Shown: piece by piece, positions 16,824 to 26,269 of the stretch
How the letters are laid out: every line of letters starts with the position of its first letter
Numbering within the stretch: the stretch's first letter is position 1
Source of the DNA: CBDCYS01 sp965224215
Lineage (GTDB): Bacteria > Acidobacteriota > Terriglobia > Bryobacterales > UBA6623
DNA length: 64,000 nucleotides
Direction of reading: 5' to 3'
Assembly (NCBI GenBank): GCA_965224215.1
Contig: CBDCYS010000031.1
Location: 51,696-115,695 of the forward strand
Made by a program: the position numbers and the translations under genes
The notes under the pieces: model-generated
Told to the model about the DNA's origin: nothing
Databases searched by the model: none
Seen by the model: the letters and a program-made list of their open reading frames with translations, nothing else

Positions 16824-18947
16824 ATGCTCAGATTTGGTGTCACGATCTTCCTGAGCGCCTTCCTGCTCTTTCAAATTCAGCCCTTAATTGGCAAGTTCAT
16901 TCTGCCCTGGTTTGGGGGCGGCCCCGCCGTATGGACGACGTGCATGCTGTTCTTTCAGCTCGCGCTGTTGGCCGGCTACGCCTACGCGCACTGGAGCAGC
17001 TCCCGCCTACCGGCCCGGGTCCAAAGCAGTGTGCATCTGATCCTGCTGGCCGGATCCCTCCTCGTGCTGCCCATTGCGCCGTCCCCGGAGGTTTGGAAAC
17101 CCGAACCGGGCGCCCTCCCCACCGCGCACATCCTGATGCTCCTGATGGCGACAGTTGGACTGCCCTATTTGCTGCTGTCGTCGACCGCCCCCCTTGTACA
17201 GCATTGGTTCAGAGAGGCTATTCCCGGGCACTCGCCCTATCGGCTCTACTCCCTGTCAAATACGGGGTCGCTGTTGGCCCTGTTGAGTTATCCGTTCCTA
17301 TTCGAACCCTGGCTGGCACTTGACAATCAGATCTTAAGCTGGTCATTGGCCTACGCTGGATTCGCCGTTCTTTCCGGTTGGTCTGCTTTCGTTGCCGGTT
17401 TCCTTACCGCTGGGGCTGGGGAGCAGGACCGTCAACCCGAATCAACCTTCGGACGGGCGCTTCCCTCGTACCGAGATAGTGAAGAGGGGGCCCGCTCGAG
17501 CCAGCCGCCCACCGTTGGCGTCGTGTCACTTTGGCTGAGTCTTTCCGCGATGGCGTCCGCTTTGCTGTTGGCAACCACGAATCTGATGTGCCAGGAAGTT
17601 GCGGTCGTGCCGTTCCTTTGGGTCGTGCCTCTGGCCATCTACCTGCTGACATTCATCATCAGTTTCGACAACGAGCGCTGGTACGATCGGCGGCTATTTG
17701 GTTTCCTCGTGGGCGCTTCCGTCGCTGCCGCACTCTCGGTGATGTCGGCCGGGCTAGCGATCAAACTGCCCTTTCACATCCTTATTCACAGCGTGACCTT
17801 GTTCGCCTGCTGCATGTGCTGCCATGGCGAGCTTGTCAAGGCCAAGCCTCACCCGCGCTACCTAACACTGTTTTACTTGGTCGTTGCGGCCGGAGGGGCT
17901 CTGGGCGGGGTCTTTGTGGCCTTGGTTGCTCCTCGCATATTCAACAGCTACTGGGAATATCCCGTGGCGTTGGCCGGCTGCGGCGTATTGACGCTGATGG
18001 CCTGGTACCGCGCCCGTGCCTGGGAGCCCTACATGAACCGCCCCCATTGGGTGATCGGACCGATGGCCGGGATGATGCTCTCCATCGTCGTATCGCTGAT
18101 TCTCATGAGCGCTGGGACCGGGCCGAAAGAGGTGATGCAATGGCGCAGCTTTTACGGAGTCCTGCGTCTCGCCCAAGAAGACGATGGCGCCGAAGCGCAG
18201 CTGCTGCTGACGCATGGCCGCGTGGTTCACGGCGGCCAGTTTCTCGCGGCAGACAGGCGCTCGTGGCCGACGGCCTACTACGGTCCCGAAAGCGCTATCG
18301 GCCTAGCGATGCGTTATCATCCTCGCCGGCTGAACGCGGGCGATCGCTCACTGCGCGTCGGTGTCGTCGGTCTGGGGGCGGGCACCATTGCTACTCACGG
18401 GCAGCCCGGCGACTATATTCGTTTCTACGAGATCAACTCCGATGTGATTGCGATTTCCGAACAACACTTCACTTATCGAGCGGACTCCGCGGCAACGGTT
18501 GAGGTGATTGCGGGCGATGCGCGGGTCCGTATGGAGGCAGAGTTGGCCCGGCACCGGCCGCAGCAGCTTGACATTCTCGCCGTTGATGCCTTCAACAGCG
18601 ATTCCATTCCGATTCATCTGCTCACCAAAGAGTCCGCCGAAGTCTACTGGGGGCACCTCAAGCCTGACGGGCTGTTGCTGTTCCACATCTCTAACCAGAC
18701 CGTTGACCTCGAGCCTGTTGTGCGTGGGCTCGCGCAACAGTTTGGAAGCACGGCGCTGCGTATTTTTGATGCCGGAGACCAAAGTCGCGGCGTCAAAGAG
18801 TCGGTTTGGATGATTGTCACGAAGAACCAGGCATTCCTGTCGGCTGAGGAAATTCAGCGGGCAGCCGCGTCGCTGCCGGTCTCGCATTCGCCGCGATTAT
18901 TGTGGACCGATGATTTCGCAAGCCTTTGGCAAGTGCTGAAATTCTAG
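16824..18947 (+). CDS. Membrane-fused spermidine synthase-like protein
   Basis: 707 residues. Residues 1-420 form about ten to twelve membrane helices starting MLRFGVTIFLSAFLLFQIQP with the conserved GGGPAVWTTCMLFFQ. Residues 480-707 form a soluble domain with a nucleotide-binding loop (VVGLGAGTIATHG), an acidic strand end (FYEINSDVIAIS), GDARVRME and ILAVDAFNSDSIPIHLLT. This is the 'fused MFS/spermidine synthase' type. The family's product is not settled, and aminopropyl transfer is only inferred from the fold. The frame is intact, with no operon partner. Confidence 0.82.
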   Translation: MLRFGVTIFLSAFLLFQIQPLIGKFILPWFGGGPAVWTTCMLFFQLALLAGYAYAHWSSSRLPARVQSSVHLILLAGSLLVLPIAPSPEVWKPEPGALPTAHILMLLMATVGLPYLLLSSTAPLVQHWFREAIPGHSPYRLYSLSNTGSLLALLSYPFLFEPWLALDNQILSWSLAYAGFAVLSGWSAFVAGFLTAGAGEQDRQPESTFGRALPSYRDSEEGARSSQPPTVGVVSLWLSLSAMASALLLATTNLMCQEVAVVPFLWVVPLAIYLLTFIISFDNERWYDRRLFGFLVGASVAAALSVMSAGLAIKLPFHILIHSVTLFACCMCCHGELVKAKPHPRYLTLFYLVVAAGGALGGVFVALVAPRIFNSYWEYPVALAGCGVLTLMAWYRARAWEPYMNRPHWVIGPMAGMMLSIVVSLILMSAGTGPKEVMQWRSFYGVLRLAQEDDGAEAQLLLTHGRVVHGGQFLAADRRSWPTAYYGPESAIGLAMRYHPRRLNAGDRSLRVGVVGLGAGTIATHGQPGDYIRFYEINSDVIAISEQHFTYRADSAATVEVIAGDARVRMEAELARHRPQQLDILAVDAFNSDSIPIHLLTKESAEVYWGHLKPDGLLLFHISNQTVDLEPVVRGLAQQFGSTALRIFDAGDQSRGVKESVWMIVTKNQAFLSAEEIQRAAASLPVSHSPRLLWTDDFASLWQVLKF

Positions 18948-19045
18948 CGCCGAGACCATTGGCTGAGGGATTCGCTAGGCCAAGTGCGCTCCCTTGCCGC
19001 CGTGGTTGTGGCAATAATGGGAGGCCGCATTTATTGAGGGCCCCT

Positions 19046-20584
19046 ATGAAGAAAATTGCATTCGTTTTCGCAGTGGCATTTGCAGCCGTCTTCACGTTTG
19101 TTAGCCAGCAAGACCAGGTTCGGGCCCAGTCAAAACCTCCGAATATTCTATTTGCGATTTCCGACGATCAGTCCTGGATGCACGCCGGGGCCTACGGCGA
19201 CAAAGTGACGAAAACACCCGCCTTCGACCGCATTGCCCGCGAAGGTGTTCTCTTCAATTACGCCTACACGGCGGCGCCGTCTTGTGCTCCCTCCCGCAGC
19301 GCCATTTTGACCGGGCGCCATATCTGGGAGCTGGAAGAAGGCGGCATTCTGCTGGGTGTCTTGCGTTCAAAGTTCAAGGTCTTCACTTTGATGCTCGAAG
19401 ACTCCGGTTACGAACTAGGGGCCACGGGAAAAACCTGGGGGCCGGGGCGGCTCGAGGGCTGGACACGCGACATCTTCGGGAAGACTCTCGATTCCCACCG
19501 CATCCCCGACCCACCGCCCGGAATCCGGCCGACCGACTACGCCGCCAATTTCGAGCAGTTCATCCAAGAGCGTGACAAAGGGAAACCCTTTTTCTTCTGG
19601 CTGGGAACCGGCGAGCCGCACCAAAGCTACGACATCGGAGCGTGGAAGCGCGCCGGTAAGAAACTCGAAGACGCCCGGCTGCCACCATGGCTTCCCGACG
19701 ACCCGGTGACACGCGGCGAGATCCTCGACTACGGTGTCGAAATCGAGCACTTCGACAATCATCTCGCCCGAGCGCTCCAGACGCTAGAGGAAGCGGGCGA
19801 GTTGGACAATACCCTTGTCATCGTCACCAGCGACCACGGTAACCCGTTGCCACGCTCGAAATGCAACCTCTACGACGGCGGAACACGGGTACCGCTTGCC
19901 GTTCGCTGGCCGGGAACAATTCCTGCTGGCCGAAACGTGGATGACTTTGTCAGCCTGACAGACATTGCGCCGACGATCCTCGACATTGCCGGCGTGTCTA
20001 TTCCCGAAGAGGTCAGCGGGCACAGCCTGCGATCGGTCTTGGAGTCTCCTCAATCCGGACGCGTGGATGAAAGCCGCGACTTCGTCGTCACCGCATTCGA
20101 GCGGCATACAGTGGCGCGGCGCAACGCAGTCGGCTATCCGATGCGGGCGCTGCGGACCCACCGCTTCGCCTACATTCGCAATTACGAACCCGACCGCTGG
20201 CCCGCCGGTGATCCTGACTACAACGCGCCCCCGCAAGGCTTTTATGGCGACGTTGACCGCGGCGCGTCAAAAACTTCCTTGATCGAGAAGTCGCAAGATC
20301 CGGACATGCGCCGTTACTTTCTAATGTCCTTTGGCCGGCGGCCAGGCGAAGAACTCTACGACATGAAGAACGACCCCGATCAGCTCACCAACCTAGCCGC
20401 GGATCCGGCGAACGCTGAGGTCAGGCAGCGGCTCGCGAACAAACTTGAGGCGTTCTTGAAACAACACGATGACCCGCGCATGCGAGGTGAGACTCCGTGG
20501 GATTCCTACGCCTTCACGACAACAGAAGTGCTTGAGAATCCGAATTGGCGCATCGACGGCATGCCTTCAGCGCTGCCGGAGTGA
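19046..20584 (+). CDS. Secreted sulfatase
   Basis: 512 residues from the ATG at 19046, which gives a clean signal peptide (MKKIAFVFAVAFAAVFTF, cleavage near VRAQ). Metal-binding acidic residues lie in AISDDQSWMHAGAYGD. The sulfatase signature CAPSRSAILTGR has Cys80, the residue converted to formylglycine in this family. Further conserved parts are TSDHGNPLPRSK and the late EELYDMKNDPDQLTNLA. The substrate (a sulfated glycan or other ester) cannot be told. The formylglycine-generating enzyme is not in this window. A second, broken sulfatase lies at 44621-45042. Confidence 0.9.
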   Translation: MKKIAFVFAVAFAAVFTFVSQQDQVRAQSKPPNILFAISDDQSWMHAGAYGDKVTKTPAFDRIAREGVLFNYAYTAAPSCAPSRSAILTGRHIWELEEGGILLGVLRSKFKVFTLMLEDSGYELGATGKTWGPGRLEGWTRDIFGKTLDSHRIPDPPPGIRPTDYAANFEQFIQERDKGKPFFFWLGTGEPHQSYDIGAWKRAGKKLEDARLPPWLPDDPVTRGEILDYGVEIEHFDNHLARALQTLEEAGELDNTLVIVTSDHGNPLPRSKCNLYDGGTRVPLAVRWPGTIPAGRNVDDFVSLTDIAPTILDIAGVSIPEEVSGHSLRSVLESPQSGRVDESRDFVVTAFERHTVARRNAVGYPMRALRTHRFAYIRNYEPDRWPAGDPDYNAPPQGFYGDVDRGASKTSLIEKSQDPDMRRYFLMSFGRRPGEELYDMKNDPDQLTNLAADPANAEVRQRLANKLEAFLKQHDDPRMRGETPWDSYAFTTTEVLENPNWRIDGMPSALPE

Positions 20585-21696
20585 GTTGCACCTGCTCTTG
20601 CGAAGGCAGAGGATCTAACTGGGAGGTGTTGGAGGTGCTGGACGGACTACAACTGAAAGGCTGTGCAGGAGCGGCCCTCGCAATAGCCCTCTTCCTTTTC
20701 CCGAGTTGCTCGTCGAAGATCGTCGAATCAGAACCTGCTGCCGACGTCGGGTTCCAAGGCCGAATCGCCTATAGCGCCGACGGCAACCACAACGACGAGG
20801 ATGATTGGGCCGCATCTCCGGTGGCCTTAGCCATTTTTGCCGAGTTTTGCGCCAAAGAAAAGCTCGTTCACTTCGACTACAACTCGATTCTCACCAAGAC
20901 CGATCCCGAGTGGGAGAAGATCCATGAAACCAGTATCCTCGGGGCTGCTGAGAGATATGGCTACCGCCGGTCGATTTTTTCCGACGACCGCACGGACCTC
21001 GACGGAGCCGTCAGCAGTATTGCCCTGGCAATCAACGCATCCTCGGCGGGCGACCCGCTCTACTTCATCGTCGCCGGCCCGATGGAAGTTCCCTATATGG
21101 GAATCCAGAAGTCGGACCCGCGGAAGAGAAAGTTCGTCTACGTGATCTCCCACAGCCGCTGGAACGACGGCTTCGATACTGATTACGTCTACGCCTACAA
21201 CAAACGCAGCGTCATCCCGTCGGGAATTACTTGGGTGCAGATTACTGATCAGAACCCGTTCTTGAGCACCAGCGGATACGGTCGTGAAGCCAAACCCGAG
21301 GAATGGGCTCACTGGTATTGGATGAGGGATTCCGACGACCCGAATGTCCGGTTTCTGTGGGACCGCATGCGAGTGACGACGCGGGCGGATTGCCCCGACG
21401 CCGGCATGGCGTACTTTCTGATGACAGGCGATGAAGAGTCGGAAATAGCCAAAGTGAGAAAGCTGCTGGAGGAGAAGATCGTACCGACGCCGATCACCCG
21501 GCGAGAGTACGCTAGGATCGAGGCGGAAAACTTCCTCACGCTCGACAACTACGAGCTGGACTACCACAACGACAGAAGGATTTCGCACCGGATCGCCGTC
21601 AAACTGTCAAACATCGGGAAGGGAAGCATCCGAACGCCGTTCCTTCCGTAATTATCTACTTGACGCAAGGGTGGGTGCCGTGGTAGCCTCGCTTTT

Positions 21697-22497
21697 ATGC
21701 TATCGCCATCCGCTAGGCAGAAAATTGCCAATGAGGCTATCAACTTTATACTTCAGGCTTTCTACGCTGGCGTGGTGTACTCCGTGTTAGCAGCAGGTGG
21801 AACAATATACGCTTGGATTACCGGAGCGGATCAGCAATGGGTTTTTTTGGGCCTAGGTGCGCTCGGAACCCTGTTTCTTGTCTTGGTGACCACTGGTGTC
21901 GTCGTTTGGCAACGCTCCAAATCAAAGCCGCTACAGACGGTTGGTCGTAAGGGATATTTGGATTTCAGAAAGGACGCGGAGGCTGCAATTCACCAACTAC
22001 AAGTGGACATCCCCAAGATTACGGCAATAAATCAGCGGATGGGCGAGATCGCGTCGAATGCTTCAAAACGTCCAGATACATCCTCGCACCGCGCGATCCA
22101 CGCAGGAGTCGTAAAGGTATCAAAAAAGATCAATCGGCAGGCGAGCATTATGAGGATTCGCTCGGGTCCCGTAAAGCGCAACGTTGACCTACTCATCGAA
22201 AGCATAACCGGATGGTCTGATTGGGTCCGGAAGCGGCAGGGACCAGATGAAATTCAGTCGCTTCTCCCACTGATCCGATCTATTGGGGCTCCGCTTCAAC
22301 AGACTATTTCTAGTCTAGAATCGTTTCAGGCGAGTCTACAGGTGAACATTCGAGAGATGAGTCAGGAGATGGATTTGGCTGGAGGGGCATTTCACAGTGA
22401 AATGGACGCGGTTCTCAAGCGGATAAAGCAGCTCCGTGCGTGCTGTCATCAGCAGATTTCCCTATTAGATCCTTATACTTCAGGGAGTCCGAGTTAA
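21697..22497 (+). CDS. Passenger protein: two-helix membrane protein with long helical domain
   Basis: 266 residues lying wholly inside the IS, 50 bp from its left end. Two hydrophobic helices (about residues 17-40 and 48-70) are followed by a basic stop-transfer (WQRSKSKP) and some 190 residues that look almost entirely helical, with heptad-like spacing (ITAINQRMGEI, LQQTISSLESFQASLQVNI). The last 83 bases overlap the 3' end of the transposase gene on the other strand. Base composition is less GC-rich than the flanking genes, which suggests separate origin. I do not recognise a family. Similarity to two-helix membrane effectors is a thought only. Confidence 0.75.
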   Translation: MLSPSARQKIANEAINFILQAFYAGVVYSVLAAGGTIYAWITGADQQWVFLGLGALGTLFLVLVTTGVVVWQRSKSKPLQTVGRKGYLDFRKDAEAAIHQLQVDIPKITAINQRMGEIASNASKRPDTSSHRAIHAGVVKVSKKINRQASIMRIRSGPVKRNVDLLIESITGWSDWVRKRQGPDEIQSLLPLIRSIGAPLQQTISSLESFQASLQVNIREMSQEMDLAGGAFHSEMDAVLKRIKQLRACCHQQISLLDPYTSGSPS

Positions 22498-23350
22498 TGA
22501 GCCGCAGCAGGGTGTCCCGAAACAAATACGGATTGTTCCGATTGTCGAACCGAAACTCGAACTCATCAAGGTAGGCAGGAAGATGCTTCACGCTGACTTT
22601 ATGATAGGCACCGACAACAGACCGCTTGAAGAGCGAGAACGCGCCCTCGATCGAGTTCGTGTGGACATCGCCGCGAACCCACTCGTCAGCGGAATGGTTT
22701 ACGCTCTCGTGCTTGGTTTTCTCATCGCCAATGCCTTTGTAGGCTTCGTAGTCGTCGGTATAGATGTTCTCGGCATCCGGGGCGTGCTCCTCAATGAATC
22801 CGTGAAGCGTTTCGCGATTGCGCCGCTTGCCGACCGTCAGCCGGATATTGCCATCGCGTTCGATAGCCCCGAGAACCATCGTTTTGTTCCCCGTGTATCC
22901 CCGGCCCATGCCCTTGGCCTTACCGCCGACCCAGGTCTCATCGACTTCGACGGTGCCTTCAAGGGGCTCGGTGTCGGCGTCCTTCATGGCGGCTCGGATA
23001 CGATGGCAGAGATACCAAGCGGTCTTGTAGGCTACTTTCAGGGTGCGCTTGAGTTGGTTGGCCGAAATCCCTTTGCGGGATTCGCACATCAGGTAGATGG
23101 CCGCGAACCACTTGGGAAGCGGCAAGTGAGAATCATGGAAGATTGTCCCGGCGGTAACGGAGAACTGGTACCGGCATGAGTCGCAATCGAACTGTCCGCG
23201 CTTGTGGATTCGAGAGATCTTCTCGTTTTCGCATCGTGGGCACTGTATACCCTTGGGCCATCGTAAGCCCTCAAGGTAGGAGCGGCATTTCTCTTCAGAG
23301 TGGAACCGGTCCATTAGCGTCATCAAATCGATATTTGCGGTGGAAGCCAT
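22415..23350 (-). CDS. ISXO2-like transposase of the passenger-carrying element
   Basis: 311 residues. The zinc ribbon has CPRCENEKISR and CDSCRYQFS. The catalytic motifs are VEVDETWVGGKAKGMGRGY (first Asp), YTDDYEAYKGIG (second Asp) and HTNSIEGAFSLFKR (catalytic Glu/Asn-type triad end). The pattern SVTAGTIFHDSHLPLPKWF is also characteristic. The frame is intact. The native start may be the ATG at 23323 or the one at 23350. The latter begins only four bases from the divergent start of the small ORF at 23355. Confidence 0.92.
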   Translation of the reverse strand: MASTANIDLMTLMDRFHSEEKCRSYLEGLRWPKGIQCPRCENEKISRIHKRGQFDCDSCRYQFSVTAGTIFHDSHLPLPKWFAAIYLMCESRKGISANQLKRTLKVAYKTAWYLCHRIRAAMKDADTEPLEGTVEVDETWVGGKAKGMGRGYTGNKTMVLGAIERDGNIRLTVGKRRNRETLHGFIEEHAPDAENIYTDDYEAYKGIGDEKTKHESVNHSADEWVRGDVHTNSIEGAFSLFKRSVVGAYHKVSVKHLPAYLDEFEFRFDNRNNPYLFRDTLLRLINSDSLKYKDLIGKSADDSTHGAALSA

Positions 23351-23354
23351 AGCT

Positions 23355-23507
23355 ATGACCAGAAAGAAACCAGAGAAGGATCTAACGACCGACGAAGCGA
23401 TGCGGAGGATCTTCCCGAAGAAGGTACGCGAAGAACTTCACCGAGTAGCGCACGAGAAGGACGACAAAGAACTGAAAGGAAAGAAGACAACCCGATCACA
23501 AGAATAG
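23355..23507 (+). CDS. 50-residue basic protein inside the IS
   Basis: The ORF runs from ATG 23355 to TAG 23505-23507. The product starts MTRKKPEKDLTTDEAMRRIF, is strongly charged (Lys, Arg, Glu) and is predicted helical. A GGTGGA sequence lies about ten bases before the ATG, inside the transposase coding sequence. The divergent start codons are separated by only four bases. Short basic ORFs beside ISXO2-like transposases may be accessory or regulatory, but I cannot assign a function. It is too short for most gene finders. Confidence 0.55.
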   Translation: MTRKKPEKDLTTDEAMRRIFPKKVREELHRVAHEKDDKELKGKKTTRSQE

Positions 23508-24090
23508 TATACTATGGTTATGACCTTGTGTCAAGTAGATAATTACGGTTCCTTCAGCCCTATACCGCGCCCAGCGGACTCTACGATGTGGACGTCCGCT
23601 ACTTCGACGAGGAAAGCGGGCTGTCCGAATTTGCTCTCTACGTCAACGGCGCCTTGCAAGGCACCGCATGGGAAGCGTCAGCTAGTAACGCCGCGTGGGC
23701 AACCCAGACAATCCCAGATGTAAGGATCATTGCCGGCGACGAGATCGCTGTCGGGGTCGAAGGCGGCAACACCGGGCAGGGAAAGCTCGACTACCTGCAG
23801 CTCAACCACAAAGCCCCCTAACGGAGCCACGCGGGTAAGCAAGCGGCTATACCAAGCGATCTAGATCGACTCAGCCATTCGCCCAGGCGAGCTGAGCACT
23901 CGGACCCTCCCCTCCCCACTTCTCTCTGAAATCAGCAAAACTAGCCGGGAAGGAACAAGCTGACGTCGTTCGGCGGTAGGTTGTGGCCTGAGCGTTCGGC
24001 CTCATGGACGTAGCGTGAACATCCACCCTTGCCGCAAACCAATTCATCGGTTTGTTAGGTCTCAGACCGCCGCATCATGCCTCGACCCTA

Positions 24091-24516
24091 GCTAACATCA
24101 AGAAGGCACAGTTCCTGGCTCCTCAGGATATGCGCTTCGCCGCAGACAAGGTGGCATCCACCGGGAACAACCAGATCATGCTGACCGAGCGAGGAACCAG
24201 CTTCGGATATCAAAACCTGGTCGTCGACTTTCGAGGACCGCCGATGATGCGGAAACTGGGCTACCCCGTCGTGCTCGACGTCACTCACAGCCTCCAGTTG
24301 CCGGGCGCTCAGCAAGGCTCTTCCGGAGGCCAGCCCGAGTACATCGAACCGCTGGCCCGCGCCGGCGTGGCGGCTGGCATCGACGCCGTTTTCATGGAAG
24401 TCCACGAGGCGCCCGAGCGAGCACTCTCCGACGGCTCGAACGCTTTGCACCTGGACTTGTTGCCCGGCCTACTGAAGAAACTTGTCGCGCTCGATCAGCT
24501 CGTGAAGTCGTGCTAG
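24091..24516 (+). pseudogene. kdsA: 5'-truncated KDO-8-phosphate synthase (kdsA remnant)
   Basis: About 141 residues align by eye with the C-terminal half of KdsA: NIKKAQFLAPQDMRFAADKV, then MLTERGTSFGYQNLVVDFR, DVTHSLQLPGAQQGSSGG and FMEVHEAPERALSDGSNA. The normal protein has about 280 residues. The N-terminal half with its active-site lysine and PEP-binding residues is missing. The 270 bases upstream (23822-24090) show no trace of it and no other gene. It is a remnant, and a full kdsA is expected elsewhere, since KDO is needed for lipopolysaccharide. Confidence 0.85.
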
Positions 24517-24540
24517 AGCTTTCAAGCGAGCGGCGCAGCC

Positions 24541-26202
24541 CTATTCTGCGTCACCGAGCGGCTGGCTGATTCCGAAAATCGTGATCAGCGGATGCTTGAC
24601 CACCGCGCGGTATTCGTAGGGCCGGCCAGCCTCAAGCCCCTTGGCCTGCGCCGAATAGGCTCCCAAGCTGGTCTTCGAAACCATTTTGGTGTGAGTCCAT
24701 GGGAAATCCGGCTCATACATTTCAGCGGACGTCTTGCGCCGCCGATACTGAAATCCCACCTCGACCGAATCCACCTTGCCCAGTGCTTTCAACTCAGCCC
24801 GCAGCGTCGCCCCTTTGGCCCCGGGACTCCGCTCCCCGCTACTTGTCATCACGGCCGGCGGCTCCATTCCCACCTCCGCGTTCGCGATCTTGAGGACTAC
24901 CGGATTCGGCCAGCGACGATCATTGTAGATACGTTGCGCCCGATAGGCCGTGATCGCGATTCCTTGACCGTCGCTACGCCAAGTGGTTTTGGGTTCCACT
25001 TCAGGACGATACTCCAGCACTTGATCGGACTGCCCCAAGATGCTGACCTTTGTCTGACCGGTCGCCCCCACCGACTTTAAGGAAAAGGTTTTCTTCTCGC
25101 CCCAGGGCCAGTCGCCGCCGGCCACGATCGCGTAGACGGTGTTTTCACCCTTCCGCTTGGTAAACCAAACGTCGCCCTCATTGGTGACGACCCAGGGACG
25201 AACCTCATAAATCGCTTCGGAATTAATGAACATCCACAGCGCCATCTCGCGCAGGCGCTCTTCTTGTTCGATCGGCAATTCGCCGTTCGGCTTGGGGCCG
25301 ATGTTGAGCAGCAGGTTGCCGCCCTTGGCGCGTGTCTCGATCAGGGTCTTGATGAGCTGACCGCCTGATTTGTAGTCGTCGTTGGTGGGCTTGTATTGCC
25401 ATTGCGTCCCCATCGTCAAGTTGCCTTCCCAAGCACCTTCCAACGGAACGCCCGGCGTATACTGTTCGGGCGTTTCCATGCCTCCGCGCGTGACCACCAC
25501 ATCAGGATCGATCGCCCAGCAGGTTTGGCTGAGCCCTTCCGGCGGACCGTCGAGGAACATCATGTCGACCTTGCCGTACTGCGTCATCAGCTCTCGAATT
25601 TGCTCTTGGTCGAACTTCATCAGCGCTGGGATTTCTTGCGGGGTCACGCCCGGCTGCCGCCGAGCGATCGTCTTGCCGTTCTTATGCAGGAAGTGGAAAT
25701 CGTCAGGCGAATGATAGAAGCCGATCGCAATTCCCTGATCGCGATACGCGCGAACGAGCTGAGCCGTCAGGTCCTTCCCGTAGGGCGTGTTCATGATGCT
25801 GAAATCGGTCTTCCCGGTGTTGTACATGCAGAATCCGGAGTGATGCTTTGCCGTGAAGACGACGTACTTGAAGCCCGCCAATTTCGAGAGTACCGCCCAC
25901 TCGTCGGGATCAAACTTGGAGGGATTGAAGGTCCGAGGCAACTGGTTGAAAAAGCGCTCCACGTAGTCGGGTGAGGCGCCAACGAGGGAGTGGCTAATGA
26001 CCGAGCCAATCTGGCTATCGAGGCTCCAGTGGATGAAAAGCCCGAAACCCAGATCGCGAAACCACTCCAGCCGCTCGGCCTTGTTGCCCTCAAGCGCCGG
26101 CACCTGTGCGGTCCCGTGAGGAACTACCAGCAACAAGACGAAGACTGCCGCCAATACCGACATAGGCCGGCGCGAAACGAACGACCTTTTTGTAAACGCC
26201 AT
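24541..26202 (-). CDS. Secreted alpha-L-fucosidase (GH29)
   Basis: 553 residues with a signal peptide (residues about 14-32). The family fold starts at RLEWFRDLGFGLFIHWSLDS and continues with KYVVFTAKHHSGFCMYNT, IGFYHSPDD and VDMMFLDGPPEG, where the Asp is in the position of the GH29 nucleophile, then NLLLNIGPKPNGELP. A C-terminal beta-rich region follows. GGAGGAAG lies seven bases before the ATG. By family it removes terminal alpha-linked fucose in the periplasm or outside the cell. It precedes the Gfo/Idh gene's 3' end in gene order but is probably transcribed after it on the same strand. Confidence 0.9.
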   Translation of the reverse strand: MAFTKRSFVSRRPMSVLAAVFVLLLVVPHGTAQVPALEGNKAERLEWFRDLGFGLFIHWSLDSQIGSVISHSLVGASPDYVERFFNQLPRTFNPSKFDPDEWAVLSKLAGFKYVVFTAKHHSGFCMYNTGKTDFSIMNTPYGKDLTAQLVRAYRDQGIAIGFYHSPDDFHFLHKNGKTIARRQPGVTPQEIPALMKFDQEQIRELMTQYGKVDMMFLDGPPEGLSQTCWAIDPDVVVTRGGMETPEQYTPGVPLEGAWEGNLTMGTQWQYKPTNDDYKSGGQLIKTLIETRAKGGNLLLNIGPKPNGELPIEQEERLREMALWMFINSEAIYEVRPWVVTNEGDVWFTKRKGENTVYAIVAGGDWPWGEKKTFSLKSVGATGQTKVSILGQSDQVLEYRPEVEPKTTWRSDGQGIAITAYRAQRIYNDRRWPNPVVLKIANAEVGMEPPAVMTSSGERSPGAKGATLRAELKALGKVDSVEVGFQYRRRKTSAEMYEPDFPWTHTKMVSKTSLGAYSAQAKGLEAGRPYEYRAVVKHPLITIFGISQPLGDAE

Positions 26203-26269
26203 AAATAAACTTCCTCCAGTGCGGTTTGGAATCGCCCTGTCGATATCCGCAAGCTAGGCCACCGAAGTC

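Larger units (their letters stand above)
21647..23547. mobile_element. IS1595-family element with passenger genes (1901 bp)
   Basis: Terminal inverted repeats of 24 bp with one mismatch (CGTAATTATCTACTTGAC at both ends) and an 8-bp target duplication GTTCCTTC (21639-21646 and 23548-23555). It encodes an ISXO2-like transposase on the minus strand, a 266-residue membrane protein convergent with it, and a 50-residue basic protein divergent from it. The ends and transposase differ from the 1.03-kb IS copies, so it is a separate element. IS1595-family elements with passenger genes are a documented class. Confidence 0.93.
20626..23821 (+). pseudogene. Lipoprotein with C-terminal carbohydrate-binding-like module, split by an IS
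   Basis: The left part has a lipoprotein-like signal (ALAIALFLFPSC), then a globular domain opening with AYSADGNHNDEDDWAASP and containing FIVAGPMEVPYMGI and YVISHSRWNDGFDTDYVY. I do not recognise this domain with certainty; acidic clusters after the first strand recall nucleoside hydrolase-like folds. A CBM6-like module begins at RIEAENFLTLDNYELDYHND. A 1901-bp element interrupts it after RTPF. The module resumes at YTAPSGLYDVDVRYFDEE and ends at 23821. Removing the element and one duplication gives 1287 bases, exactly in frame. Start GTG 20626 is a guess; GTG 20635 or 20581 are alternatives. Confidence 0.8.

Noticed and set aside
16682..17323. 213-residue ORF overlapping the start of the fused spermidine synthase
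   Set aside because: Out of frame with the clear membrane protein and of Arg/Pro-rich shadow composition.
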